DNA of 39,039 nucleotides, taken from Gemmatimonadota bacterium. GTDB taxonomy: Bacteria; JAAXHH01. Shown one piece after another: positions 17,657 to 26,070 of the stretch. The notes under the pieces are model-generated. The model saw nothing but the letters and a program-made list of their open reading frames with translations. It was not told where the DNA came from and did not search any database. The translations under genes and the position numbers were made by a program. Each line of letters starts with the position of its first letter. Position 1 is the stretch's first letter. The stretch covers positions 1 to 39,039 of the forward strand of contig JAPOYX010000289.1 in the NCBI GenBank assembly GCA_026706345.1, written 5' to 3'.

Positions 17657-18943
17657 TTGAGAAATTTCCTTGCAGTAATACTCGCATGCCTGCCGGCGGC
17701 AGGCGCTGGCCTTGCAGTAGCGGCGCAACAGGCTGAAAGCCCGGCGCGGATATTCATCGACGGCGGCATGCTCATAGACGGCAGCGGATCGGAGCCCGAA
17801 GAAAACCCCGGAATCCTTATTGAGGGAGAGCGGATACGCAGCCTCGGCGGGGAGGCAGCCGGTGAACCCGGCACGGAGGTTATCTCCGCAGCCGGGAAAT
17901 GGGTCCTGCCCGGCCTGTTCGACCTGCACGTCCACGTCACTTTCATGCTGGACGGCCCCAGGCGCCTGGATGACGACATCGTCAACGCGATCCGCTCGGA
18001 ACGGTTCCTGGAACGCTACCAGGAAATCGGCGTTACCACGGTGCGCGACGTGGGGGCGCGCGAATGGATCGGGTATTCGTTGAAACGTACCCAGCGCGCC
18101 GGCCTGATGGGCGGGGCGCGCTACTACACCTCGGGTCCTATTATCACCGTCACGGGCGGCCATGGATCGGAGTTTCAGCCGCTGCATCCCCCCCTCTGGG
18201 CGGTGGAAGCCGACGGACCCTGGGAACTGCGGGAACGGGTACGGGAAGCGATCAAGCTGGAAGCCGACCTGATAAAAGTCGCCCCGTTCCTGACGCAGGA
18301 GGAAATGGCCGCGGTAGTCGATGAGGCACACATCTACCACCTGCGGGTCACCGCCCACATCGGCGGCACCCATGATCTTGACAAGCAGTCGGGCCGCATC
18401 GCGGTAGAGGCCGGCGTGGACAGCACCGAACACATGTATCCCTATGGCGGCCCGGACGTGATCAACGCCATGGTGGAGAAAGGCATCTACGTCATACCGA
18501 CACTGGGTTTTCACCTGCGCGAGCTGAATGACGAATACGCCGCCAACGCGGAGAAGCAGAGCGCCGGGTGGTTATCGGAAAACCTGGGGCACACCTACGA
18601 GACCATGATGGCCCAGTTCCGCGAGATGAAGGCGGCCGGGGTGCGCTTCGCGGTCGGGACGGACTCCAACGTAAAAGACCTGGAAACCATCGACAAGCTT
18701 TACCTGCAGGAACTGCAGGCCTTCCACACGGCAGGCATGAGCAACGATGAAATCATCCAGGCGGCGACGCTGCGCGCCGCGGAGGCCATGGGTCTCGATG
18801 ATGAACTGGGCAGTATCACCGCCGGAAAGCGCGCCGACCTTATCCTGCTCAGCGCCGACCCGCTGCAGGACATCAGCGCCCTGGTCTACCCGGAACTGGT
18901 GATCCAGGACGGCAAGGTTGTCTGCTGCGGGCAACGCAGGTAA
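17657..18943 (+). CDS. Exported amidohydrolase (imidazolonepropionase/prolidase-like)
   Basis: The 428-aa metal-dependent hydrolase of the amidohydrolase superfamily has a signal peptide (about residues 1-23) and should act in the periplasm. Metal ligands are visible: His91 and His93 (LHVHV), Lys206 (IKVAPF, probably carboxylated), His233, His258 and Asp335 (GTDSN). The C-terminal end (TAGKRADLILLSADPL) is typical of the group. Relatives cleave cyclic amides or Xaa-Pro/Arg dipeptides. The start is TTG at 17657, four bases after the receptor stop, with no clear ribosome site, so coupled translation is likely. Together with the TonB receptor it looks like an uptake-and-hydrolysis pair. Confidence 0.88.
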   Translation: MRNFLAVILACLPAAGAGLAVAAQQAESPARIFIDGGMLIDGSGSEPEENPGILIEGERIRSLGGEAAGEPGTEVISAAGKWVLPGLFDLHVHVTFMLDGPRRLDDDIVNAIRSERFLERYQEIGVTTVRDVGAREWIGYSLKRTQRAGLMGGARYYTSGPIITVTGGHGSEFQPLHPPLWAVEADGPWELRERVREAIKLEADLIKVAPFLTQEEMAAVVDEAHIYHLRVTAHIGGTHDLDKQSGRIAVEAGVDSTEHMYPYGGPDVINAMVEKGIYVIPTLGFHLRELNDEYAANAEKQSAGWLSENLGHTYETMMAQFREMKAAGVRFAVGTDSNVKDLETIDKLYLQELQAFHTAGMSNDEIIQAATLRAAEAMGLDDELGSITAGKRADLILLSADPLQDISALVYPELVIQDGKVVCCGQRR

Positions 18944-19054
18944 TACCCACATTCGCTGAAAAAGGCCCGGGCGTTTACTTGTTATATGCCGGCCCCGGAC
19001 ATATACTTGGCCGGCATATTTTCAAGTCTGCAACTACCTCTATCACGAACTCCC

Positions 19055-20038
19055 ATGCGCTTTCTGACACAAATCGGTCTTGTCCTCGGGCTGGGGCTGC
19101 TCATCGGCCTGCTGGTCTGGCAGGGCTTCATGGAGGTGCTGCAACTCCTGCTGGATTCGGGCTGGTACCTGCTGTTGCTGCCCCTGGCCTGGTTCCCGAC
19201 ACTGCTGCCGGCGGCGCAGGGCTGGCGGCATTTGTTCAGGGCCGATCAAAAGCCCACGTTCAGCCATGCGCTGGTGGCGCTGTGGATGGGGCGCGCGGTC
19301 AACAACCTGCTGCCGGTGGCGTCTATCGGCGGGGAGGTGGTGAAGGCCAGGCTGCTGGCGATCTGGGGCGCCGGCGGGGCGCACGCCGCGGCCTCGGTGA
19401 TGGCGGACAAGACGGTGCAGGCCCTGGCGCTGGCCTGCTGGGCGCTGGTCGGTGTCCTGCTGTTGTTGTTCCTGCCCGGCGCCGGCGACCTGGTCCCGTA
19501 CGCGATCGCCGCCATCCTGTTCCTGCTGTTCAGCGCCGCCGGCCTCATTATCATCCAGCGCCTCGGTATGCTGGGCGCCCTGGCGAAACTGGCCGGCAGG
19601 CTGGTAAAGCACGAAGCCTGGGAGGGCGTGAAGTTCTCCGCAACCGAAGCGGACCGGCTGGTGCGGGAGTTGTACGGCAACAAGCGCAAAATCCTGCTCG
19701 CCACGCTGTACCGGCTGGCCGCGCTGGCGCTGCACACCTTCGAACTGTGGCTGGCATGCTACCTGCTGGGACAACCCATAACCGTGCTCGAAGCCCTGCT
19801 GCTGCGCAGCCTGACGGCCACCCTCAGCGATATCGCGTTCATCATCCCCAACGCCTACGGCGTGCAGGAAGGCGCGTTCATACTCATCGGCGCCCTGGTC
19901 GGTTTCGACCCCGGCTTCTCCCTGGCCGTGTCCCTGTCCCTGCGCATCCGCGACCTGGTATTCGACCCGGCGGGGCTGCTCACCCTGCAACAGGTGGAGA
20001 GCCGGCGTTATTTCAGGAAAAATCCAGGACACCCATAA
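19055..20038 (+). CDS. HpnL-like lysylphosphatidylglycerol synthase-type membrane protein
   Basis: This polytopic inner membrane protein (about 327 aa, roughly eight hydrophobic segments) resembles the HpnL / flippase-like family. Signs include the conserved WMGRAVNNLLPVASIGGEVVKARLL, the segment SVMADKTVQALAL, and near the C-terminus IPNAYGVQEGAFILIGALVG. HpnL proteins occur in hopanoid clusters and are proposed to handle hopanoid lipids, though their biochemistry is poorly defined. I prefer the ATG at 19055 (MRFLTQIGLVLGLGL); a longer frame begins at 18986 without a better ribosome site. The gene ends inside a family B motif, which encodes its last residues GHP and the TAA stop. The squalene synthase gene starts 44 bases later. 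Confidence 0.8.
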   Translation: MRFLTQIGLVLGLGLLIGLLVWQGFMEVLQLLLDSGWYLLLLPLAWFPTLLPAAQGWRHLFRADQKPTFSHALVALWMGRAVNNLLPVASIGGEVVKARLLAIWGAGGAHAAASVMADKTVQALALACWALVGVLLLLFLPGAGDLVPYAIAAILFLLFSAAGLIIIQRLGMLGALAKLAGRLVKHEAWEGVKFSATEADRLVRELYGNKRKILLATLYRLAALALHTFELWLACYLLGQPITVLEALLLRSLTATLSDIAFIIPNAYGVQEGAFILIGALVGFDPGFSLAVSLSLRIRDLVFDPAGLLTLQQVESRRYFRKNPGHP

Positions 20039-20040
20039 AT
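20026..20040. repeat. Family B motif, single arm
   Basis: AGGACACCCATAAAT matches the arms of the inverted repeats near 25.3 kb and 32.5-32.7 kb. It lies at the very end of the HpnL-like gene and contains its stop codon. No opposing arm was seen nearby. Confidence 0.75.
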
Positions 20041-20082
20041 ACCCTTGCCATCGCCTCCGATACTTGGCATATTCGCGGGGTG

Positions 20083-21102
20083 ATGAATTCACCCGCGCCG
20101 GCAGACCTTACCTACCAGGATGAAATTCTCCAGGGCGTCTCGCGCACTTTTGCCCTGACCATTCCGCAGCTCCCGGATGCCCTGGAACAGGTGGTCGGCA
20201 ACGCCTACCTGTTGTGCCGCATCGCCGACACCATCGAGGACGACAAGCACCTGCCCTATGCCGACAAGCGGGAATTCTCCGAGCGGTTCATCAAGGTGGT
20301 GAACGGCGGGGAGGACGCGCAGCAGTTCGCCGGGGACCTTTTCCCGCGGCTGTCACCGACTGCGACCGCTGACGAACACGACCTGATACGGAATACCCCC
20401 GCGGTCATCCGCATCACCCACAGCTTCAACGAGCGCCAGCAGGCGGCGCTGCAGCGCTGTATCAGGATCATGGCCGACGGCATGTCCCGGTACCAGGAGG
20501 CGGACGTGACGAAGGGCCTGAAAGACCAGCAGGACATGGACAACTACTGTTATTACGTGGCGGGCGTCGTGGGCGAGATGCTCACCGAGCTGTTCTGCGA
20601 CTATTCCAGCGCCATCGATCAAAACCACGATGAGCTGATGCAACTGGCGGTCTCGTTCGGCCAGGGCCTGCAGATGACCAACATCCTCAAGGACATCTGG
20701 GACGACCAGAAACGCGATATGTGCTGGCTGCCGCAATCGGTGCTGGAGAGCTACGGCGTGTCCCTGGACGGCGCCCCCCTGCGCAACGGCAGGGAATTCC
20801 AGCAGGCTCTGGGGCACCTTATCGGCGTCGCCCGCATGCACCTGGGCAACGCGTTGAAGTACACGCTGCTGCTGCCCGGCAACGAGACCGGGATCAGGCG
20901 CTTCTGCCTGTGGGCGCTGGGCATGGCGGTGCTGACCTTGCGCAACATCAACAGGCGCCGCGGCTTCACTTCCGGGGACGAGGTCAAGATCTCGCGCCGC
21001 TCCGTCCGGGCGACGATTATTTCCACGAACCTGCTCACCCGTCACGACTTCATGCTGAGATGGCTGTTCAACCGGCTCGCGGCGGGATTGCCCGCGGCTT
21101 GA
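20083..21102 (+). CDS. Squalene synthase (farnesyl-diphosphate farnesyltransferase type)
   Basis: The 339-aa enzyme should join two farnesyl diphosphates to squalene, the precursor of hopanoids. The two Asp-rich Mg/diphosphate motifs are present: DTIED at 49-53 and DIWDD at 204-208 followed by QKRD. Flanking sequence (SRTFALTIPQLPDALEQVVGNAYLLCRIAD, split by position 21-49) and NILKDIWDDQKRDMCWLP fit the single-protein squalene synthase seen in eukaryotes and methanotrophs such as Methylococcus, in contrast to the HpnC/HpnD/HpnE route. No HpnC, HpnD or HpnE-like partner is in the window. The ATG at 20083 begins the conserved part; upstream residues in the same frame overlap the HpnL-like gene and are not real. 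Confidence 0.9.
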   Translation: MNSPAPADLTYQDEILQGVSRTFALTIPQLPDALEQVVGNAYLLCRIADTIEDDKHLPYADKREFSERFIKVVNGGEDAQQFAGDLFPRLSPTATADEHDLIRNTPAVIRITHSFNERQQAALQRCIRIMADGMSRYQEADVTKGLKDQQDMDNYCYYVAGVVGEMLTELFCDYSSAIDQNHDELMQLAVSFGQGLQMTNILKDIWDDQKRDMCWLPQSVLESYGVSLDGAPLRNGREFQQALGHLIGVARMHLGNALKYTLLLPGNETGIRRFCLWALGMAVLTLRNINRRRGFTSGDEVKISRRSVRATIISTNLLTRHDFMLRWLFNRLAAGLPAA

Positions 21103-21114
21103 GCGGATGTACCG

Positions 21115-21136
21115 GGGACGGACTTAAGTCCGTCCC
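21115..21136. repeat. Perfect 22-bp palindrome
   Basis: The half-site GGGACGGACTT is followed directly by its exact reverse complement. It sits in the 43-bp gap between the squalene synthase stop and the phosphorylase ATG, leaving 9 bases before that ATG. It is the only copy in the window. It could be an operator, an mRNA processing hairpin, or one member of another dispersed repeat. Confidence 0.85.
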
Positions 21137-21145
21137 TGATTCATC

Positions 21146-21859
21146 ATGGACAAGCTCGGCATAATCTGCGCACTCCATTCCGAGGCGCGCTGCTTCACGT
21201 CCGGGGAACTGCCGGCGCAACAGCCTGTCGAACTCAATGAGAAGGCGCTGCTGATCGTGTCCGGCATGGGCCGGGAACGGGCGCGGCAGGCAGGGCAGAA
21301 GCTGGCCGAGGCGGGCGCGGACTGCCTGGTTGGTTTCGGTACCGCAGGCGCATTGGCCCCCGCGCTCCGGCCGGGGGACCTGGTGCTTGCGGCAGAAGTC
21401 CATGAAGCAGGAAGAAACTTCACCGTGAACGCCGGCCTGACCGAATCGGTGATGAAGTGGTTGTCCCGCAATGGCTTCACCGTTCATAACGGGCCGCTGG
21501 CCTGCGCGGCGCAACCGGTTGCAACCGTTGAGGACAAGCAGGAAGTGTTCGCTCAGACCGGGGCCATGGCTGTCGACATGGAAAGCGGCGGTGTGTTCGA
21601 CGCGGCTCGGCGCAACGGCCTGCCGGCGTTCGTCCTGCGCGTCATTATCGATGCCGCGCATGTCGCGCTGCCGGATGCCGTGCTGCAGCGGGTCGATGAG
21701 TTCGGCGAGATCGATACGCGGGGGCTGGCTCTCGACCTGGCAAGGTCGCCCGCACAAATTCCGGCAGTCATACGCCTGGCCTGCGCCGCGCGCCGCGCCG
21801 ACAGGACCATGAAGCGAGTCGCCGGACTTGTCAAAAACGCCGAAGTAGTTTATAAATAA
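21146..21859 (+). CDS. hpnG: HpnG-like nucleoside phosphorylase
   Basis: This 237-aa phosphorylase-superfamily protein is related to MTA/SAH nucleosidase and purine phosphorylase. In hopanoid synthesis HpnG removes adenine from adenosylhopane to start the ribosyl side chain. Visible motifs are IICALHSEARCF at the N-terminus, LVGFGTAGAL in the base/phosphate site, and MAVDMESGGVFDAA, carrying the catalytic Glu of the nucleoside site. The assignment to HpnG rests on family resemblance plus position between squalene synthase and HpnN. The matching adenosylhopane-forming radical SAM enzyme HpnH is not in the window. There is no clear ribosome site before the ATG, and a 22-bp palindrome stands just upstream. 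Confidence 0.78.
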   Translation: MDKLGIICALHSEARCFTSGELPAQQPVELNEKALLIVSGMGRERARQAGQKLAEAGADCLVGFGTAGALAPALRPGDLVLAAEVHEAGRNFTVNAGLTESVMKWLSRNGFTVHNGPLACAAQPVATVEDKQEVFAQTGAMAVDMESGGVFDAARRNGLPAFVLRVIIDAAHVALPDAVLQRVDEFGEIDTRGLALDLARSPAQIPAVIRLACAARRADRTMKRVAGLVKNAEVVYK

Positions 21860-21890
21860 CGTTTTTTAAGCATATCCAAGTCTGAACAAA

Positions 21891-22631
21891 ATGCTCACAG
21901 ATCAACAGGTGGAAGATTTTCGCCGGGACGGGTTCCTGGTCTGCCGGAGGCTGTTCGACCCTGGCGAGATCCGGGAGTTGACCCGCTGGACCGACGAGGT
22001 CATGGCATACCCCGAACAAGCGGGGAAATACATGATGTATTTCGAGCAAAGCTGCCTGACCGGCGAGCGTATCCTGAGCCGGGTGGAAGACATAGAACCC
22101 TACCATGACCGGTTCAGCGATGTCTTCAACGGCGCCAAGTTAAGAGGCGTCTGCACTCGCCTGTTCGGTTCGGATGCCGTCCTGTACAAGGACAAGATAA
22201 ACTTCAAGCTGCCGGGCGGCGCCGGTTTCAAGGCCCACCAGGACGTGCAGGCGGGCTGGGACAGCTACGCCAGCCTGCATATCACGGCCCTGGTCAGCAT
22301 CGACGCCACCACCATAGAGAACGGCTGCATGGAAATGGCCCCCGGCCAGCACGACCGGGGACTGATCGGCGAGAAATGGACGCCGTTGGAAGAAAACGGC
22401 CTGGATTATACCCCCATTCCGACCAAACCCGGCGATACCATCTTCTTCGATTCCTTCGCGCCGCACCGCTCCAGGGAAAACCGGACCGAAGCGCCCAGGA
22501 GAGTGCTCTACGTCACTTACAACAGGTTGTCTGAAGGCGACCACAGGCGCCAGTACTACATCGACAAGCGCAAAAGCTACCCGCCGGACTGCGAAAGGGA
22601 ACCGGGTAGGGAATACGTATTCCGCGTCTGA
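21891..22631 (+). CDS. Phytanoyl-CoA dioxygenase family (Fe(II)/2-oxoglutarate) protein
   Basis: The 246-aa enzyme has the double-stranded beta-helix fold of the PhyH family, which hydroxylates substrates using Fe(II), 2-oxoglutarate and oxygen. The iron triad is visible as His116-x-Asp118 (AHQDVQAGW) and His192 (FFDSFAPHRS), with Arg203 or Arg204 a likely 2-oxoglutarate ligand. The body of the protein (KDKINFKLPGGAGFKAHQD and ENGCMEMAPGQH) resembles the branch that includes 2-aminoethylphosphonate dioxygenase PhnY, but no phosphonate genes are near. Placement between HpnG-like and HpnN-like genes instead hints at tailoring of a hopanoid or other lipid. The function is therefore open. Confidence 0.88.
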   Translation: MLTDQQVEDFRRDGFLVCRRLFDPGEIRELTRWTDEVMAYPEQAGKYMMYFEQSCLTGERILSRVEDIEPYHDRFSDVFNGAKLRGVCTRLFGSDAVLYKDKINFKLPGGAGFKAHQDVQAGWDSYASLHITALVSIDATTIENGCMEMAPGQHDRGLIGEKWTPLEENGLDYTPIPTKPGDTIFFDSFAPHRSRENRTEAPRRVLYVTYNRLSEGDHRRQYYIDKRKSYPPDCEREPGREYVFRV

Positions 22632-22672
22632 AACAACTCTCCTCCACGTTACTGCTCAGGTGGGTACGCCTC

Positions 22673-25264
22673 GTGCGCAGGTACGCGCCTGTGGTCCTGG
22701 TCGCGGCCTTCGCCCTCGCCTTTCTTGCCGTGCGCTACACCGCGCACAATATCAGCATGAACACCGACACCGAGCACATGCTGTCGGCAGAACTCGCCTG
22801 GCGCAAGCTGGACCAGGAATATGAACGGCTGTTTCCGCAGTACGACAACAACATCCTGATCGTCCTGGAAGCCGCCACGCCGGACCAGGCCCGGGACGCC
22901 GCATCGCTGTTGTACGGGCGGCTGCAGGCGGAGCGGGACCTGTTCGAATTCGTGTACTACCCGAACGCCCTGCCGGTATTCCGGGAATCCGGGCTGCTGT
23001 ATCTCGATGGCGCGGAACTGCAGGACCTGTCCGACAATCTCGCCGAAGTGCAGCCGTTCCTGGCGAGACTGGCCCGGGACCCCACCCTCCGGGGCCTGTT
23101 CGACGTGCTGGGTGACGCCCTGGACGCCGCCGATGACGGTGATGAGGTGGACATCGAACCCGTCCTGACCCGCATCAACGCCGCGCTGGAGGCGTTGCGG
23201 GACGGCCGCCCGTACCGCCTATCGTGGCAGCAACTCATGTCGGGGGACGGCGATGACGGCGGGAACAGCGGCACAGACGGCGGCCGGGACGGCGCGGATG
23301 ACGACCGGTACCGCGAGTTCATCCTCACGCAGCCGAAACTGGACTACGCCGGCTTTTTCCCGGCGACCCCGGCCATCGACAGTATCCGCGGGGCCTATGA
23401 TGAACTCGGTATCGCCGCCTCCCCGGGCGCGGAACTGCGCCTGACCGGGGCCACCATGCTGGCGCACGAGGAAATGCTGAGCGTGATGAAAGGCACGGAA
23501 ACCGCCATCCTGCTGGCCCTGTGCCTGGTCACCGTGATCATGGTGACCGGCCTCAGTTCCCTCAGGCTGGCGCTGGTCACCGTGATCAGCCTGGTCACCG
23601 GCCTGGCATACACCGCCGCCTTCGCCATACTCACGGTGGGCGAACTGAACCTGATCTCCGTGGCGTTCGCGGTGTTGTACATCGGCCTGGGGGTGGATTT
23701 CGCGATCCACTATTGCCTGCGTTACCGGGAACACCTCATCGACGGCGCGGACCGCGGCGCCGCCCTGGATCAGACCTCGGTCAACATCGGCGGTTCCCTG
23801 TTCCTGTGCGCGGTCAGCACCGCCATCGGGTTCTTCGCCTTCATCCCCACCGACTACACGGGCGTTGCCGAACTGGGCTGGATCTCCGGTTTCGGCATGT
23901 TCATCAGTTTCGCGGTCACTATCACGGTCATCCCGGCGCTGTTGTCCCTGCTGCCCTATACACCCGGCGCATCACCTGGCAAGGAATCCGGGGCGGGCGG
24001 CGGGCGCCTGGTCGAACGGCACGCGGGGAAGGTCCTCGGCGCCACCGCCTGCCTGGCGCTGGCTTCCGCGGTGGTCCTGGGCGGCCTGCGCTTCGACCAC
24101 AACCCGCTCAACCTGCACGCCCAGGACGGCGCCGCGCTGACCACGTACCGGGAACTGCTGGCGGACAACGACCTGACGCCCTGGACCGCCATCATGATCG
24201 CGGCCGGCGCAGAACAGGCAGAGGGCTACCGGGCCGCGCTCAGCCGCTCCGGCCTGGTGGACAAGGTCGTTACGGTGGCGGACTTCATACCTGCCGGCCA
24301 GGACGAGAAACTGTTCATCATCGACGAGATGGGCCTGCTGCTGGGCGACCTGACGCTCGCGCCGCCGGACCCCGCGGCGCAGACAGTGGGGGGGCGCCTG
24401 GGCGCGCTGCGCGGGTTCCTGGAAAAATTGCGGGAAACCGGGGCAGACGATTCGGCACATGAGAGGCTTCTCGGCAACCTGGAAGGATTGCTGGAGGATC
24501 AGGACGCAACGGCACAGGCGGTGCAACTGGAACGGATGCTGCTGGCGTCGCTTCCCGGCCGCCTGGAGGCATTGAATGCGTCCCTGGACGCCGACTATAT
24601 TTCCCTGGAAACCCTGCCGGACCAGATCAAACGGCTCTGGGTCAGCGCCGGCGGCGAGCGCCGCGTCGAGATCTATCCGAAACAGGACATGCAGGACAAC
24701 AAGGCGTTGAGGGAATTCGTGCGCGGGATCCAGTCCGTCTCACCTGAGGTCACCGGCGCGCCGGTCAACAACCTGGAGGCCAGCGACGCGGTAGCCGCGG
24801 CTTTCGGGCAGGCGTTCCTGTACGCGTTCATCGCCATCACGCTCATGCTGTTCATACTCCTGACCCGCAAAAGAGACGTGTTCCTGGTGCTGGTTCCGCT
24901 GCTCACAGCGGCCCTGGTCACGGGCGGCGTTGCCGTGCTGGCCGGACTGCCGCTGAACTTCGCCAACGTCATCGCCCTGCCCCTGCTGCTGGGCATAGGC
25001 GTGGACAGCGGCATCCACATCATCCACCGATTCCGCACGGACCTGCCGGCCGGGAAAAACATCCTGACCACCAGTTCCGCGCGCGCGGTCATCGTCAGTT
25101 CACTCACCACCATGGGCGGGGTCGGCAACCTCGCCCTGTCACCGCACGCAGGCACTGCAAGTATGGGCCTGCTGCTCACCCTGGGCATCGGCGTCACCCT
25201 GGCCTGCATGCTCCTCGTTCTGCCGGCGCTGCTGACGGTAATCGGCAGACCGCGGAGAGAATAG
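22673..25264 (+). CDS. hpnN: HpnN-like RND/MMPL-family lipid exporter
   Basis: The 863-aa inner membrane transporter of the RND superfamily resembles HpnN, which moves hopanoids to the outer membrane. It has an N-terminal membrane helix, a large periplasmic loop (about residues 30-270), and a block of six helices with the MMPL signature around YIGLGVDFAIHYCLRYREHL. A second periplasmic loop and a second block with PLLLGIGVDSGIHIIHRFR follow: two symmetric halves, as expected. The first loop contains a low-complexity Gly/Asp-rich insert around SGDGDDGGNSGTDGGRDGAD. No ATG is available near the start; GTG at 22673 is the listed start, and translation may begin slightly upstream (CTG at 22652). 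It is followed by repeats A3 and B. Confidence 0.85.
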   Translation: MRRYAPVVLVAAFALAFLAVRYTAHNISMNTDTEHMLSAELAWRKLDQEYERLFPQYDNNILIVLEAATPDQARDAASLLYGRLQAERDLFEFVYYPNALPVFRESGLLYLDGAELQDLSDNLAEVQPFLARLARDPTLRGLFDVLGDALDAADDGDEVDIEPVLTRINAALEALRDGRPYRLSWQQLMSGDGDDGGNSGTDGGRDGADDDRYREFILTQPKLDYAGFFPATPAIDSIRGAYDELGIAASPGAELRLTGATMLAHEEMLSVMKGTETAILLALCLVTVIMVTGLSSLRLALVTVISLVTGLAYTAAFAILTVGELNLISVAFAVLYIGLGVDFAIHYCLRYREHLIDGADRGAALDQTSVNIGGSLFLCAVSTAIGFFAFIPTDYTGVAELGWISGFGMFISFAVTITVIPALLSLLPYTPGASPGKESGAGGGRLVERHAGKVLGATACLALASAVVLGGLRFDHNPLNLHAQDGAALTTYRELLADNDLTPWTAIMIAAGAEQAEGYRAALSRSGLVDKVVTVADFIPAGQDEKLFIIDEMGLLLGDLTLAPPDPAAQTVGGRLGALRGFLEKLRETGADDSAHERLLGNLEGLLEDQDATAQAVQLERMLLASLPGRLEALNASLDADYISLETLPDQIKRLWVSAGGERRVEIYPKQDMQDNKALREFVRGIQSVSPEVTGAPVNNLEASDAVAAAFGQAFLYAFIAITLMLFILLTRKRDVFLVLVPLLTAALVTGGVAVLAGLPLNFANVIALPLLLGIGVDSGIHIIHRFRTDLPAGKNILTTSSARAVIVSSLTTMGGVGNLALSPHAGTASMGLLLTLGIGVTLACMLLVLPALLTVIGRPRRE

Positions 25265-25265
25265 T

Positions 25266-25308
25266 GGGGTCAGAGTAAGAAATTCGCCAGAATTTTTACT
25301 CTGACCCC
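25266..25308. repeat. Palindromic element A3
   Basis: This 43-bp near-palindrome with GGGGTCAGAGTAA / TTACTCTGACCCC arms begins one base after the HpnN stop codon. Its centre is in the reverse orientation compared with A1, showing that the family inserts or inverts either way. Confidence 0.9.
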
Positions 25309-25320
25309 AAACATCTAACG

Positions 25321-25409
25321 TTAATTCAGGACACCCATAATTTGGTGGGGCGTATAAACTTTATGGGTGTCCTGAATTAATGCTGAAATTTGTGGGTGTC
25401 CTGAAATTT
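25321..25409. repeat. Family B inverted repeat plus an extra half copy
   Basis: A perfect 20-bp inverted repeat (25321-25340 and 25361-25380, core AGGACACCCATAA) surrounds a 20-base loop. A third, slightly diverged half copy (GTGGGTGTCCTGAAATT) follows around 25392-25408. The block fills the gap between hpnN and the CDP-alcohol phosphatidyltransferase gene. I saw no gene in 25265-25458. Confidence 0.88.
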
Positions 25410-25458
25410 GTGAACAGGATATAATTCCGGGTTATGGAAGCCTGCGGGAAGCAACCTT

Positions 25459-26070
25459 ATGTACAATGACAAACCACTGGACGCAAGGCTGGCGGCCTGG
25501 CTGGTTTATCCGTTGCGCGATACCGCGGTTACCCCCAACCACCTTACCTCTGCGCGGCTGCTCGCCGGCATCGTCGCCTGCGCGCTGCTCGCCACCGGGG
25601 AGCCGGGCCCGGCCAATGCCGGCGCACTGTTCCTGGTGCTTTCGAACTTCCTCGACCACACCGACGGAGAACTGGCCAGGATCACCGGCAAGACCAGCAA
25701 ATTCGGCCATTACTACGACCTTGCCAGTGACGCCGTCGTCGATATCCTGCTGTTCGCAGGCATCGGCTTCGGCCTGATGCACGGCCCGCTGGGAACCGGG
25801 GCGCTGTTCATGGGAATACTCGCCGGTGTCTCGGTGGCCGCGATATTCCAGCTCCGCCTCATGATCAGCAACATCACCGGCAAGTTCCAGATCGAGCAAC
25901 CCAACATCGGACTGTTCGAGATCGAGGACGTCTTCTACCTGATGCCGCTGATCACGTTCTTCGGGTTGCTGCAACCGTTCCTGGTAATTGCCGTCATAGG
26001 CGCGCCGGTGTTTGCCCTGTGGACGCTGCGCCAATACCTGAGGTGCAAGAAGGGACACACCGGTTCATGA
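25459..26070 (+). CDS. CDP-alcohol phosphatidyltransferase family protein
   Basis: This 203-aa integral membrane enzyme should transfer a phosphatidyl or similar group from a CDP-activated lipid to an alcohol. The complete CDP-OH signature is present: Asp66, Asp69, Gly70, Ala73, Arg74, Gly83, Asp87, Asp91 (DHTDGELARITGKTS, then FGHYYDLASD). About five or six hydrophobic helices follow the amphipathic N-terminus. The acceptor cannot be inferred; the family makes phosphatidylglycerol phosphate, phosphatidylserine, phosphatidylinositol phosphate and cardiolipin. The stop overlaps the ATG of hpnA (ATGA), indicating a two-gene coupled unit that may decorate a lipid headgroup in the hopanoid context. 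Confidence 0.88.
   Translation: MYNDKPLDARLAAWLVYPLRDTAVTPNHLTSARLLAGIVACALLATGEPGPANAGALFLVLSNFLDHTDGELARITGKTSKFGHYYDLASDAVVDILLFAGIGFGLMHGPLGTGALFMGILAGVSVAAIFQLRLMISNITGKFQIEQPNIGLFEIEDVFYLMPLITFFGLLQPFLVIAVIGAPVFALWTLRQYLRCKKGHTGS

Noticed and set aside
18979-20082. N-terminal 368-codon extension of squalene synthase
   Set aside because: It overlaps the HpnL-like gene in another frame and is Arg/Gly/Ala/Pro-rich noise; conserved sequence begins at the ATG at 20083.
21891-22631. Phosphonate degradation locus
   Set aside because: Only the dioxygenase resembles PhnY; no phnZ, phosphonatase, transporter or other phn gene is nearby.
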